From NCBI RefSeq assembly GCF_900109295.1, contig NZ_FOIZ01000002.1, forward strand, positions 1-64,000: a stretch of DNA of 64,000 bases, read 5' to 3'. The notes beneath the pieces are model-generated. The model ran no database searches, was not told the DNA's origin, and saw only the letters and a program-made list of their open reading frames with translations. The translations under genes were made by a program, and so were the position numbers. Shown here one piece after another: positions 35,639 through 45,331 of this stretch. This stretch comes from Cognatiyoonia koreensis (GTDB lineage: Bacteria > Pseudomonadota > Alphaproteobacteria > Rhodobacterales > Rhodobacteraceae). Position 1 is the first letter of the stretch; each line of letters begins with the position of its first letter.

Positions 35639-36525
35639 CCCCGGATTGGATCGCCGCAGACTGGGGCACCACGAACCTGCGGGTCTGGGCGATGTCGCAA
35701 AGTGGCTCTGTTCTTGCGGCGGCGAAATCTGACGACGGGATGGGCAAGCTTTCAAAGGATGGTTTCGAACCAGCGCTGCTGGCGTTGGTGGACGGTTGGA
35801 TCAGCGAAACGACGACGGTGATTGCCTGTGGCATGGTCGGCAGCCGTCAGGGATGGACCGAAGCGCCTTATGCAACCGTCCCCTGTGCTGCGACGCCCGA
35901 TCGGTTTGCTGCAGCCCCGACGACGCATGCGAACCTGTCTGTAAATATCATTCCCGGCCTGCGCCAGAACAGTCCGGCAGACGTCATGCGCGGCGAAGAA
36001 ACCCAGATCGCAGGTTTTCTTGCGCTTAATCCCAAATGGGATGGCGTCATCTGCCTGCCCGGCACCCACACGAAATGGGCCCATGTCAGCGCTGGTGAGG
36101 TCGTTAGTTTCCAGACATCCATGACCGGCGATCTGTTTGCGGCGATTTCTGAACACACGGTGTTGAAACACTCAATCGGCAGCGGCTGGGACGAAGAAGG
36201 GTTCGCGCAGGGACTTGACGATGTGATCTCCAAGCCCGAGAAGCTTGCCGCACGTCTTTTTTCGCTCCGTGCTGAGGGTCTTTTGCACGGGCTGGCGAAT
36301 GAAACCGCCCGTGCACGTCTGTCCGGTTTATTGATCGGGGCAGAATTGGCCGCAACCAAACCCTATTGGCTGGGTCAGCAGGTCGCCGTAGTGGGCGCAA
36401 GCACGCTTTCAAAACGCTATGTTGATGCCTTGGCCACACAAGGCGTCCACGCCACCCAGGCAGATGGAGACCGCGCCACGCTGGCAGGTCTGACCGCTGC
36501 CTATCGCCGCTTCAGGGAGTTATAG
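35635..36525 (+). CDS. dgoK: 2-dehydro-3-deoxygalactonokinase
   Basis: Phosphorylates KDGal to KDPGal in the De Ley-Doudoroff galactose pathway. It is 296 residues of the DgoK family, with the ASKHA-type ADWGTTNLRVW phosphate loop at the start, CLPGTHTKWAHV and FQTSMTGDLFA. It overlaps the alpha-galactosidase stop (ATGA) and abuts the aldolase. Confidence 0.95.
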   Translation: MTPDWIAADWGTTNLRVWAMSQSGSVLAAAKSDDGMGKLSKDGFEPALLALVDGWISETTTVIACGMVGSRQGWTEAPYATVPCAATPDRFAAAPTTHANLSVNIIPGLRQNSPADVMRGEETQIAGFLALNPKWDGVICLPGTHTKWAHVSAGEVVSFQTSMTGDLFAAISEHTVLKHSIGSGWDEEGFAQGLDDVISKPEKLAARLFSLRAEGLLHGLANETARARLSGLLIGAELAATKPYWLGQQVAVVGASTLSKRYVDALATQGVHATQADGDRATLAGLTAAYRRFREL

Positions 36526-37131
36526 ATGTCTCGACCATTGATCGCGATCCTCCGGGGCGTGACCCCGCCAGAAGCCACTGACATCTGCGCTGCAATCCTT
36601 GAGGCGGGTATCAACCGCATCGAGGTGCCGCTGAATTCCCCCGACCCCTTCGACAGCATCAAGGCAATGGCCGCAGCCTACGGTGATCGCGCGCTGATCG
36701 GTGCTGGCACCGTCCTATCGACAGATGATGTGGGCCGTGTTGCACAGGCCGGTGGCAAACTGGTTGTCTCGCCGAACTGCGATCAGCGGGTGATTGTGGC
36801 GACCAAGACCGCCGGCATGCAAAGCTGGCCCGGCGTGATGACCCCGACAGAATGCTTTGCCGCACTCAAGGCGGGCGCAGATGGGCTGAAGATATTTCCT
36901 GCGAGCATCCCTGGACCTGATGGCGTCAAATCGATGCGTGCCGTACTGCCACCCGGAACCCTGGTTTATGCAGTTGGAGGGGCAGGTCCTGAGAATTTTG
37001 CGCAGTGGATCGCGGCAAGTGCTGACGGATTCGGGATCGGTTCCGCCATTTACAAACCCGGCGATCGTCCTGAGGACGTATCGCGCAAGGCAAAGGCGAT
37101 TGTCGCCGCTTATGATCAGGCAGTGCAATGA
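36526..37131 (+). CDS. dgoA: 2-dehydro-3-deoxy-6-phosphogalactonate aldolase
   Basis: Splits KDPGal to pyruvate and glyceraldehyde 3-phosphate. It is a 201-residue class I KDPG/KDPGal aldolase barrel. The Schiff-base Lys is K122 in GLKIFPAS and E33 in NRIEVPLNS is the general base; ILRG and SPNCD match the KDPGal branch. It begins one base after the dgoK stop and overlaps the next gene by four bases. Confidence 0.94.
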   Translation: MSRPLIAILRGVTPPEATDICAAILEAGINRIEVPLNSPDPFDSIKAMAAAYGDRALIGAGTVLSTDDVGRVAQAGGKLVVSPNCDQRVIVATKTAGMQSWPGVMTPTECFAALKAGADGLKIFPASIPGPDGVKSMRAVLPPGTLVYAVGGAGPENFAQWIAASADGFGIGSAIYKPGDRPEDVSRKAKAIVAAYDQAVQ

Positions 37132-37949
37132 TATTTGACGCAACGATCTGTGCGCTTGGCGAGGGACCGCTTTGGCATCCCCTTCGCAAAGAGCTGTTCT
37201 GGTTTGATATTCTTGGCAAACGGCTGCACTGCGCAAACCGGCACTGGCAGTGCGACGACTATGTCTCTGCCGCTGGTTGGGTCGATGGAGATACCTTGCT
37301 TGTGGCATCAGCCACAGCGCTGTCGCGGTTTGATCTTAGCAGCGGTGCCATGACGCCTGTTTGTCCACTCGAAGCCGAAAATCCGGTCACCCGGTCCAAT
37401 GATGGACGCGCCGACCCGCAGGGTGGTTTCTGGATCGGCACCATGGGGATCGACGCCGAGGAAAACGCAGGAGCAATTTATCGCTTTTGCAAGGGTGAGC
37501 TGCGCCAGTTATTTGCGCCGATCACCATTAGCAACGCGATTTGCTTCGCACCTGATGGCCGGGCGGCCTATTTCACCGATACACCCACGCAGCAGATCAT
37601 GCGCGTCGCGTTGGACCCGGACGGCTGGCCGGACGGCGACGCCCAGTTGCATATTGATTTGACCGGCACTGATTTCCGCCCCGATGGGGCCGTCGTCGAT
37701 GCCGATGGCAATCTCTGGAATGCACAGTGGGGCGCGGGGCGTATCGCGGGCTATGCGCCGGATGGGAGCTTCATCGAAGCTTTCAGCTTTCCGGCTGATC
37801 AGACGACTTGCCCGGCCTTTGGTGGCCCTGATCTGACAACGCTTTATTGCACCTCAGCCGCTAATGGCGTCGACGGGCCGGATCAGGGCAAGACCTTTGT
37901 CGTCGAAACCAAGTACACAGGTCAGGCAGAACATCGCGTGATCTTGTAG
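37128..37949 (+). CDS. SMP-30/gluconolactonase family lactonase
   Basis: A 273-residue six-bladed propeller of the SMP-30/LRE family. Metal-site regions are visible in GEGPLWHP near the N-terminus, TRSNDGRADPQGGFWIGT, and DFRPDGAVVDADGNLWNAQW. From its place in the operon it should hydrolyse galactono-lactone after galactose dehydrogenase (whose gene is not in this window). The ATG overlaps the dgoA stop. Confidence 0.92.
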   Translation: MIFDATICALGEGPLWHPLRKELFWFDILGKRLHCANRHWQCDDYVSAAGWVDGDTLLVASATALSRFDLSSGAMTPVCPLEAENPVTRSNDGRADPQGGFWIGTMGIDAEENAGAIYRFCKGELRQLFAPITISNAICFAPDGRAAYFTDTPTQQIMRVALDPDGWPDGDAQLHIDLTGTDFRPDGAVVDADGNLWNAQWGAGRIAGYAPDGSFIEAFSFPADQTTCPAFGGPDLTTLYCTSAANGVDGPDQGKTFVVETKYTGQAEHRVIL

Positions 37950-37995
37950 CCTTTCGCACGCGGTCTGACCTTCAGCAGAAGTGATTGAAACAGAT

Positions 37996-39900
37996 ATGAA
38001 ACGAACTCTTGGCGTCTGCTATTATCCTGAACATTGGCTAGAAACCCAATGGGCAGACGACGCTGCGCGCATGATTGAGGCTGGTCTGACATGGGTGCGT
38101 ATCGGCGAATTTGCGTGGCAACGCATCGAACCGAGCCGTGGTCAATTTGCTTGGGACTGGCTTGACCGCGCTGTTCAAACGCTTGGCGCTGCAGGGCTGA
38201 AGATCATCATGGGCACGCCAACCGCGACACCGCCGCGATGGCTGGTCGATGAAATGCCTGACATGCTGCCTGTCGATACCGACGGGAGGGTGCGCAAATT
38301 TGGATCACGTCGTCATTACGATTTCAGTCATCAGGGCTATCGCACTGAATGTCGCCGTATCGCGGGTGCGATGGGTGAACGCTATGGGAAGAATCCGCAC
38401 ATCGCCGCTTGGCAGATCGACAATGAATACGATTGCCATGATACGACGCTGTCCTATTCCGAAGCCGCACGGGCCGGTTTTCAGGATTGGTGCGCCCAGC
38501 GCTATCAATCGACCGACGCGCTGAACCGCGCGTGGGGGAATGTGTTCTGGTCAATGGACTATGACCGCTTCGATCAGATCGAATTGCCAAACCTGACGGT
38601 GACAGAACCCAACCCCGCGCATGTGCTGGCCTTTCGGCGTTATGCCAGTGATCAGGTGGTCGCCTTCAACAGAATTCAGGCGGATGTGCTGCGCAAGTAC
38701 ACCGATGCCCCGCTTGTTCACAATTACATGGGACGGATCACGACCTTTGATCACTGGGCTGTCGGTGCAGATCTGGATATCGCGTCATGGGACAGTTATC
38801 CGATCGGATTTTTGTCGGACCGCATTGAAGGAACGCCAGCGGAAAAGCAGCGCTTCTTACGGCAAGGTCATCCTGACAATCAGGCTTTCCACCATGACCT
38901 TTACCGCGCTGTCGGCAAAGGGCGGATGTGGGTGATGGAACAGCAACCCGGACCGGTAAACTGGGCACCCTACAACCCAGCCCCCCTGCCCGGAATGGCA
39001 CGTCTGTGGGCGTGGGAGGCATTTGCCCATGGTGCCGAAACCGTTTGCTATTTCCGCTGGCGGCAGGCCCCGTTTGCGCAAGAGCAGATGCACGCAGGTC
39101 TTTTGCGTCCTGACAGCGCCGACGCACCCGCCCTTGCCGAGGCACGTCAGGTCGCGACCGAATTGCTGGATCTGCCGGATGTTGAAGCGGCAGCATCGCC
39201 CGTTGCATTGATCTTTGACTACGAAAGCGCCTGGGCGTGGGACACGCAGCCACAAGGTGCTGATTTCGACATGTTCCGCCTCGCTTTCGCCGCTTATCGC
39301 GCACTGCGCAGGGCCGGTCTTTCCATTGATATCCTGCCCCCCGATGTGTCCGACCTTGGCGGCTACAAGCTGGTGTTGGCCCCCGGGCTGATGCGGTTGA
39401 GCGATCCGGTGCGTGCCGCACTTTCCACGTTCGAGGGCACAGCCTTGATCGGCCCGCGGACGGATACGAAAACGGATGAACTTTCGATCCCGACGCCTAT
39501 GGGTCCGAACCTGCCGGACGTTGATATTACCGCTGCGCTGACCGAAAGCATCCCACCAACAGACGAGATCGCCTTGCAGGATGGTGGCCGATTTCTGCAC
39601 TGGTTCGAGCATCTGGAAGGCAAGGCTGAGGTATTCCGCCGCACCCAAGCCGGCTTTCCCGCCATCATGGGTAACGTTCATCTACGCTATCTTGGCGGTT
39701 GGCCCGATGATGAAACCTTTGATCAGATTATTCGTGCGCTTTGCGACGAAGCGGGTATCACAACGCATGACCTTCCTGATGGGCTGCGCGTCAGGGACAC
39801 AGGCACCCATCGCTTTGTTTTCAACTACGCGCCCGAACCACTAACGTGGCGGGGTGCGACGATCCCCCCTGCGGGTGTGCATTGGGAACCCCTTGGGTGA
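37996..39900 (+). CDS. beta-galactosidase, glycoside hydrolase family 42
   Basis: Hydrolyses beta-galactosides, probably small galacto-oligosaccharides, in the cytoplasm. It is 634 residues: a catalytic barrel (to about 370), a trimerisation domain and a C-terminal beta-domain. The acid/base is E144 in WQIDNEYD and the nucleophile is E315 in WVMEQQPG. A GTG 15 bases upstream is an alternative start. There is no signal peptide. Together with the GH36 enzyme, the operon covers both anomers. Confidence 0.95.
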   Translation: MKRTLGVCYYPEHWLETQWADDAARMIEAGLTWVRIGEFAWQRIEPSRGQFAWDWLDRAVQTLGAAGLKIIMGTPTATPPRWLVDEMPDMLPVDTDGRVRKFGSRRHYDFSHQGYRTECRRIAGAMGERYGKNPHIAAWQIDNEYDCHDTTLSYSEAARAGFQDWCAQRYQSTDALNRAWGNVFWSMDYDRFDQIELPNLTVTEPNPAHVLAFRRYASDQVVAFNRIQADVLRKYTDAPLVHNYMGRITTFDHWAVGADLDIASWDSYPIGFLSDRIEGTPAEKQRFLRQGHPDNQAFHHDLYRAVGKGRMWVMEQQPGPVNWAPYNPAPLPGMARLWAWEAFAHGAETVCYFRWRQAPFAQEQMHAGLLRPDSADAPALAEARQVATELLDLPDVEAAASPVALIFDYESAWAWDTQPQGADFDMFRLAFAAYRALRRAGLSIDILPPDVSDLGGYKLVLAPGLMRLSDPVRAALSTFEGTALIGPRTDTKTDELSIPTPMGPNLPDVDITAALTESIPPTDEIALQDGGRFLHWFEHLEGKAEVFRRTQAGFPAIMGNVHLRYLGGWPDDETFDQIIRALCDEAGITTHDLPDGLRVRDTGTHRFVFNYAPEPLTWRGATIPPAGVHWEPLG

Positions 39901-40886
39901 TATTCGGGACGACCAGCACAGGTGATGACGTCGCCCAACTGACCATCGCGTCAGGCGACCTGACTGTTTCGTTGCTGACATGGGGGGCCATTGTACAGGA
40001 CGTGCGTCTTGCAGGTATTGACCGGTCGCTGACGCTGGGCTCAGACAGCATCGCGGATTATGAGAGCGACATGCGCCATCATGGGAGCCTGATCGGACCC
40101 ATCGCCAACCGCATCAGCACCGCACGGGTGTTGATCGACGGGATGATGTATGAACTTGAACGCAATCAGGATGGGGCGATCCATCTTCATTCCGGCGCGC
40201 AAGCCACGCACCGCCGTAACTGGGAAGTGCTTGCGTCCAGCCCGACAGAAGTGACTTTGCGCTGCATTCTGATCGACGGCGCATGCGGTCTGCCCGGCAA
40301 TCGCGAGATTACTGCGACTTTCGCAGTTTCCAAGCCTGCCACCTTGACCTTGACGGTAACTGGGAAAACGGATGCGCCAACGCTCATGAATTTTGCCAAT
40401 CACAGCTATTGGAACTTTGATGGGACCGATACCTGGGACGGACACCGCCTGCAAATCCATGCCGACAGTTTTCTGCCGGCCACGCCGCAAAACTACCCAA
40501 CGGGAGAGATCGCAGATGTCGAGGATACTGCGATGGATTTTCGGCAGTTGCGCCAAATCAGCCCTGAAAACCCGCCGCTTGATAACAATTTCTGCTTGTC
40601 TGGCTCGCGCGGTCCCGTTCGCGATGTGCTGACACTCCAAGGTAGCAGTGGTGTTGGCATGACGGTCGCGACCGATCAGCCCGGCATTCAGATCTATGAT
40701 GGCCGCGATGCCATGCGGCCCGCGCGCGCGAACTATGAAGGACTTGCAATCGAGGCGCAGGGCTGGCCCGACGCGCCCAACAACCCGACCTTCCCATCAA
40801 TCCGCGTGACGCCGGATACGCCCTATCAGCAAACGACCCGTTTCTCGTTTTACAAAAGTGCAAAGCCCCCTACACCAAACGCATGA
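39897..40886 (+). CDS. galM: aldose 1-epimerase (galactose mutarotase)
   Basis: Interconverts alpha- and beta-galactose so that galactose dehydrogenase gets its correct anomer. It is 329 residues in a beta-sandwich. Family motifs are the FANHSYWNFDG block with its catalytic His and the late YEGLAIEAQGWPDAPN with the catalytic Glu. The GTG at 39897 overlaps the GH42 stop (GTGA); a longer frame from 39846 would lie within that gene. Confidence 0.92.
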   Translation: MIFGTTSTGDDVAQLTIASGDLTVSLLTWGAIVQDVRLAGIDRSLTLGSDSIADYESDMRHHGSLIGPIANRISTARVLIDGMMYELERNQDGAIHLHSGAQATHRRNWEVLASSPTEVTLRCILIDGACGLPGNREITATFAVSKPATLTLTVTGKTDAPTLMNFANHSYWNFDGTDTWDGHRLQIHADSFLPATPQNYPTGEIADVEDTAMDFRQLRQISPENPPLDNNFCLSGSRGPVRDVLTLQGSSGVGMTVATDQPGIQIYDGRDAMRPARANYEGLAIEAQGWPDAPNNPTFPSIRVTPDTPYQQTTRFSFYKSAKPPTPNA

Positions 40887-42343
40887 CCAACCCACTATTT
40901 GACGCCCTGTTCGCCCCGCACGTCACGAATGACGCGCCGTTCCTGCACCTCGCCGACGGATCGACGCAGAGCTATCGTGCGTTCATGGAGCAAGTCGCCC
41001 GGTTTGCTGGCATGATTGTGGAAAAGGGGCTGGGTGTCGGGGATCGGCTTGCCCTGCGCGCTGAGAAATCACCTGCCGCGCTTGCCGTTTATGCAGCGTG
41101 CATGCAGCGCGGTGTGATCTTCTTACCGCTCAATCCTGCCTATACCACGGACGAGTTGCGCTATTTCGTCGAAGACAGCGGCGCGAAGCTTTTTGTCAGC
41201 GATGACCCGGCAGCGCATGCCGGACTTGCCCCGCAGGTCATCGCCCTGAACGCGGATCACGCAACACCCTGCACCGAGGTAGCAGCGCGCTTGCCGGATG
41301 ATCTGGCCGCGTTTCTTTATACCTCTGGAACGACAGGGCGGTCCAAGGGGGCGATGCTGACACAGGACAACCTGCTGTCGAATGCCCGTGTGCTGACGGA
41401 CTATTGGCAGTTCACACAGGACGACGTGTTGTTGCACGCGCTTCCGATCTTTCACACGCACGGCCTGTTTGTCGCGACGAACATCACACTGCTGACCGGC
41501 GGGTCCATGATTTTCTTGCCGAAGTTTGACATAGACCAGATGATTGCCCATCTGCCGCGGGCGACAAGTATGATGGGCGTGCCGACATTCTACACCCGCC
41601 TTCTGCAGGACGCCCGTTTTGACCACGCGCTCACGAAACACATGCGGTTGTTCATTTCAGGATCTGCCCCAATGCTGGCAGAAACCCATTCACGTATGAA
41701 AAAGCGAACCGGGCATCGGGTGCTTGAACGCTATGGCATGACCGAAACGAATATGTCGACATCCAACCCATATGACGGTGAGCGTCGGGCAGGGACCGTC
41801 GGCCTGCCCCTGCCCGGCGTAGAGCTGAAAATCTGCGACCCGCAAACCGGTGAGGTGCTGCCGACAGGTAACATCGGCGTTATTGAGGTGCGTGGCCCCA
41901 ACGTGTTCAAGGGCTATTGGCAGATGCCTGACAAAACCGCACAGGAGCTGCGATCGGACGGTTTCTTTATCACTGGTGACCTCGGCTTTGTTGACGCAGA
42001 CGGATACGTCACCATTGTCGGACGCGGCAAGGATCTGATCATTTCCGGCGGGTTCAATATCTATCCCAAAGAGGTGGAACAGGTCATTGACGACCAGCCC
42101 GGTATCTTGGAAAGCGCTGTAATCGGTGTTTCGCATGCCGATCTGGGTGAAGGCGTCGTGGCCATCGTCGTGGCCGATGGCCCGCTTGATCTGGATGACC
42201 TGCGTGCCGTGATCGCTGCCAAGCTTGCGCGGTTCAAACAACCGCGCAAGATCATCCTTGTTCACGCGCTACCGCGTAACACGATGGGCAAAGTGCAAAA
42301 GAATGTGCTGCGCGATACCTACGCTGACGTATTTCTTTCCTAG
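40883..42343 (+). CDS. matB: malonyl-CoA synthetase (acyl-CoA synthetase family)
   Basis: A 486-residue ANL-superfamily enzyme that most resembles MatB, which makes malonyl-CoA from malonate, CoA and ATP. The AMP-binding P-loop is [39 protein letters not shown] and the [20 protein letters not shown] hinge are typical of MatB. The last motif, [13 protein letters not shown], supplies the catalytic Lys. It overlaps the galM stop by four bases, so it is the last gene of the galactoside operon despite having no obvious role in it. Confidence 0.88.
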   Translation: MTNPLFDALFAPHVTNDAPFLHLADGSTQSYRAFMEQVARFAGMIVEKGLGVGDRLALRAEKSPAALAVYAACMQRGVIFLPLNPAYTTDELRYFVEDSGAKLFVSDDPAAHAGLAPQVIALNADHATPCTEVAARLPDDLAAFLYTSGTTGRSKGAMLTQDNLLSNARVLTDYWQFTQDDVLLHALPIFHTHGLFVATNITLLTGGSMIFLPKFDIDQMIAHLPRATSMMGVPTFYTRLLQDARFDHALTKHMRLFISGSAPMLAETHSRMKKRTGHRVLERYGMTETNMSTSNPYDGERRAGTVGLPLPGVELKICDPQTGEVLPTGNIGVIEVRGPNVFKGYWQMPDKTAQELRSDGFFITGDLGFVDADGYVTIVGRGKDLIISGGFNIYPKEVEQVIDDQPGILESAVIGVSHADLGEGVVAIVVADGPLDLDDLRAVIAAKLARFKQPRKIILVHALPRNTMGKVQKNVLRDTYADVFLS

Positions 42344-42699
42344 CTCCCCCGATATGTCGAAAAACTGAAAGGCAAGACCAGCAAAGGCAGGTGATAGTGG
42401 TTGCCCTTGTCGGAAATACCAAAGCGGATCGGAATTTTGTCAGGAAATCTCGGACTGCCTGAAAACGTGCTGTTCTAGTCAAACCACGCAACCGCGTAGA
42501 ACAGCAATTCGTATTTACCGACGCCGAAGTCACCGACCGGCGGAATGGGTTCATCCATGCGCCCGTCCCAATTGGTCCATTTTGTCGCAAGATGGGTCCA
42601 GGCATCGCCTTCGATCCGGTTGAGATCTATCTTCATGTCAACCGCCGGGATGCCGCGCACGGGGTCCACGACATGTGTCGTCAGAAATCCATCAGTCAT
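42340..42699 (-). pseudogene. uraH: 5-hydroxyisourate hydrolase broken by an in-frame stop
   Basis: The reading frame encodes a transthyretin-like HIU hydrolase, which acts on the product of uricase. It opens MTDGFLTTHVVD...GIPAVDMKIDL, passes GDFGVGKYELLFYAVAWFD, and reaches the family's C-terminal signature FSFSTYRGS at the expected length (119 codons). A single TAG at 42477-42475, about residue 75, interrupts it, with no frame change on either side. This could be a true pseudogene, a sequencing error or a readthrough site. Ribosome site AAGGGGGCGGG precedes the start. Other ureide genes (uraD, uricase, transporter) are not nearby. Confidence 0.88.
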
Positions 42700-42907
42700 T
42701 GGCCCGCCCCCTTCTTTTAGTCGTCCACAGGAAGCGGCAGCCGGTCGCAGTAGTCGAGAGGAACGGCCTGTAAACCGCTGATAAGAGAAGGCTCTTAGAG
42801 CGTTGATTTTACTGGGCGCGCCTTGCTGTCGCACCTTACTTTGCAGGTGCAGAATCCAGCCTATATTTGGATCAAGCAATGAATCGCCCCAAAGGAGGCG
42901 TTATCAG

Positions 42908-44314
42908 ATGGAAACCCTGTTACTTTCGCGCATTCAGTTCGCGGCCAATATTTCGTTTCATATTCTTTTCCCAACGATCACGATCGCCTTGGGATGGTTG
43001 CTTTTCTACTTCCGCATCCGCTACAACCGGTCGGGTGAAGCGCGCTGGATGGAAGCCTATCAGTTTTGGGTCAAGATCTTTGCGCTTTCCTTTGCAATGG
43101 GCGTTGTGTCCGGCATCACCATGTCCTTTCAGTTCGGGACAAACTGGCCCGGTTTCATGGAAACCGTCGGGAATATTGCAGGGCCTCTTCTGGCTTATGA
43201 AATCATGACTGCCTTCTTCCTTGAGGCCGTATTCCTTGGAATCATGCTATTTGGCTTTTCCAAGGTGCCGCGCTGGCTCCATACCGGTGCCACCTTTCTA
43301 GTGGCGTTCGGAACCCTGATGTCGACGTTCTGGATCATCGTACTGAACTCTTGGATGCATACACCGCAAGGCTTTGAAATGATTGACGGTGTCGCCTATG
43401 CGACCAACTGGTCCGAGATCATCTTTAACCCGTCCATGCCGTATCGTTTTGGACATATGGTGCTGGCGAGCTTCCTGACCTGCAGCTTCCTGATCGCCGG
43501 TGTCAGCGCATTCCGCTGGCTTATTGGCGGACGTACGGAAGGCGTGCGCGTCGCATTGCGTACGGGGGTCTTTGCCGCAGCCCTGTTAATCCCGGTGCAG
43601 ATTTTCGTCGGTGACATGCATGGTCTGAACACCAAAGAGTACCAGCCTGCAAAGGTTGCGGCGATGGAAGGGCATTGGGAAACTAGCGGCAACGTTCCCT
43701 TGATCCTGTTTGCAATCCCGGACGATGAAGCGCGTGAAAACCGTTATGAGATCGGCATTCCGAACCTAGGGTCTTATATCCTGACCCATACTTGGGATGG
43801 TGAGATCAAAGGCTTGGACGCATTCGTGGCCGAGGACGGCACAGTCATGCACCCGCGTGTAGCCCCTGTCTTTTGGTCGTTTCGCGTGATGGTGGGCACT
43901 GGCATGGCGATGCTGCTGCTGAGTTGGACGGCCTCGTGGATGCTGTTGCGCCGAAACAAGGAAACCGGTGAACGCCGTGGTGTCGAAGGCCTGCCGAAAG
44001 TCATGCTGTTCGCCCTTGTCGGGATGAGCTTCAGCGGTTGGCTGGCAACGCTCGCCGGTTGGTACACAACCGAGATCGGCCGCCAGCCTTGGCTTGTTCA
44101 GGGCGTCATGACCACCAAGCAAGCGGTTGCTGACGTCCCCGCCCCGATGGTTCTGTCCACGCTGATCGCCTATCTTGTCGTATATGCGATCCTTCTTGGG
44201 GCCTATGTCGGGTGTATCTTCTACCTCGCCCGCCGCGCGGCCCATGGCAAGAAGATCGAACAGCGTGTGCCCGGCTCGGGTGCTGCCGAAGCCCGCGCGA
44301 TACCGGCGGAGTAG
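42908..44314 (+). CDS. cydA: cytochrome bd-type quinol oxidase subunit I (cyanide-insensitive type)
   Basis: Heme-bearing subunit of the bd/CIO terminal oxidase, which reduces oxygen to water with electrons from quinol. It is 468 residues, nine or so membrane helices. METLLLSRIQFAANISFHIL carries the heme His near residue 18, and GWYTTEIGRQPW lies in the second half. The periplasmic Q-loop is short, as in the cyanide-insensitive branch. AAAGGAGG stands nine bases before the ATG at 42908. An open frame upstream is not family-like. Confidence 0.94.
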   Translation: METLLLSRIQFAANISFHILFPTITIALGWLLFYFRIRYNRSGEARWMEAYQFWVKIFALSFAMGVVSGITMSFQFGTNWPGFMETVGNIAGPLLAYEIMTAFFLEAVFLGIMLFGFSKVPRWLHTGATFLVAFGTLMSTFWIIVLNSWMHTPQGFEMIDGVAYATNWSEIIFNPSMPYRFGHMVLASFLTCSFLIAGVSAFRWLIGGRTEGVRVALRTGVFAAALLIPVQIFVGDMHGLNTKEYQPAKVAAMEGHWETSGNVPLILFAIPDDEARENRYEIGIPNLGSYILTHTWDGEIKGLDAFVAEDGTVMHPRVAPVFWSFRVMVGTGMAMLLLSWTASWMLLRRNKETGERRGVEGLPKVMLFALVGMSFSGWLATLAGWYTTEIGRQPWLVQGVMTTKQAVADVPAPMVLSTLIAYLVVYAILLGAYVGCIFYLARRAAHGKKIEQRVPGSGAAEARAIPAE

Positions 44315-44320
44315 CGGAAG

Positions 44321-45331
44321 ATGGACACATTCGGAGATCCCGCTGTCTGGCTACCCTTCGTGTTTGCGTCGTTGATGGGCTTGTCGATCCTGATCTACGT
44401 CGTATTGGACGGGTTTGATCTGGGCGTTGGAGTGCTGTTTCCCTTCGCTAATGAAGACGAGAAGGACCGGATGATCGCATCAATCGGTCCTTTCTGGGAT
44501 GCAAACGAAACTTGGTTGGTGCTTGCGATTGGCCTGTTGTTGGTCGCGTTTCCGACGGCGCATGGTGAAATCCTGACCTCGCTTTATCTGCCGGTTGCCT
44601 TGATGCTGATTGGCTTGATCCTGCGCGGTGTTGCGTTCGAGTTTCGGGTCAAGGCACCGGCGGCATACAAGACGCTGTGGAACAACGCGTTCTTTGTCGG
44701 GTCGCTTATCACGTCCCTATGCCAAGGCTTCATGCTTGGCATGTATGTTATGGGACTTGATTACACGTTGGGCCACGTTCTGTTCGCCATCGTGACGGCA
44801 GTCTTCCTGACAGTCGGTTACAGCTTTATCGGCGCGACATGGATCATTCACAAAACCGACGAACACTTGCAGCGCAAGGCAGTCGCTTGGGCGAAAGGTG
44901 GCATCTGGGGTCTGGTGTTGGGGATCGCTGCGATCTCGCTCGCTACGCCTTTCGTGAGTGCGCGGATTTTCGACAAATGGTTCACGTTCCCAGATGCGCT
45001 TTATCTCGCGCCGTTCCCGATTGCCTCGGGCATGTTGGTCGTATCGCTTTGGGTGATGTTGCGGCGCATGCCATTTGTTGATGACCGCAAATCCTGGCTG
45101 CCCTTTGCCGCTGCCACGGGGCTTTGGGTGACGGCGTTCAGTGGCATGGCTTACAGCTTTTACCCCTATGTCGTCCCTGAGAAGATCACGATCTACGAAG
45201 CGGCCAGCGCGCCTGAAAGCCTGTTCATCATCCTTATCGGCACGTGCATCGTTCTGCCAACAATCATCGGTTATACGGTGCTGGCCTATTACATCTTCCG
45301 GGGCAAGGCGACGGAACTGACCTACGATTAG
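44321..45331 (+). CDS. cydB: cytochrome bd-type quinol oxidase subunit II
   Basis: Partner of the preceding oxidase subunit, 336 residues and about eight membrane helices. The family opening DGFDLGVGVLFPF, the GPFWDANETWLVLA stretch, and the GRGVAFEFR-like loop LRGVAFEFRVK are clear. It starts 6 bases after the subunit I stop. Its last four bases overlap the converging hydantoinase gene. No cydX-type small gene was found downstream. Confidence 0.95.
   Translation: MDTFGDPAVWLPFVFASLMGLSILIYVVLDGFDLGVGVLFPFANEDEKDRMIASIGPFWDANETWLVLAIGLLLVAFPTAHGEILTSLYLPVALMLIGLILRGVAFEFRVKAPAAYKTLWNNAFFVGSLITSLCQGFMLGMYVMGLDYTLGHVLFAIVTAVFLTVGYSFIGATWIIHKTDEHLQRKAVAWAKGGIWGLVLGIAAISLATPFVSARIFDKWFTFPDALYLAPFPIASGMLVVSLWVMLRRMPFVDDRKSWLPFAAATGLWVTAFSGMAYSFYPYVVPEKITIYEAASAPESLFIILIGTCIVLPTIIGYTVLAYYIFRGKATELTYD

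Noticed and set aside
42252..42605. Alternative minus-strand frame suggesting a frameshift in uraH
   Set aside because: Translating past the TAG in the original frame gives the expected uraH C-terminus ending in YRGS, so the lesion is a stop codon and not a frameshift.
42779..42907. Possible FNR/FnrL site upstream of cydA
   Set aside because: A TTGAT half-site is visible, but no matching ATCAA at the right spacing was found.
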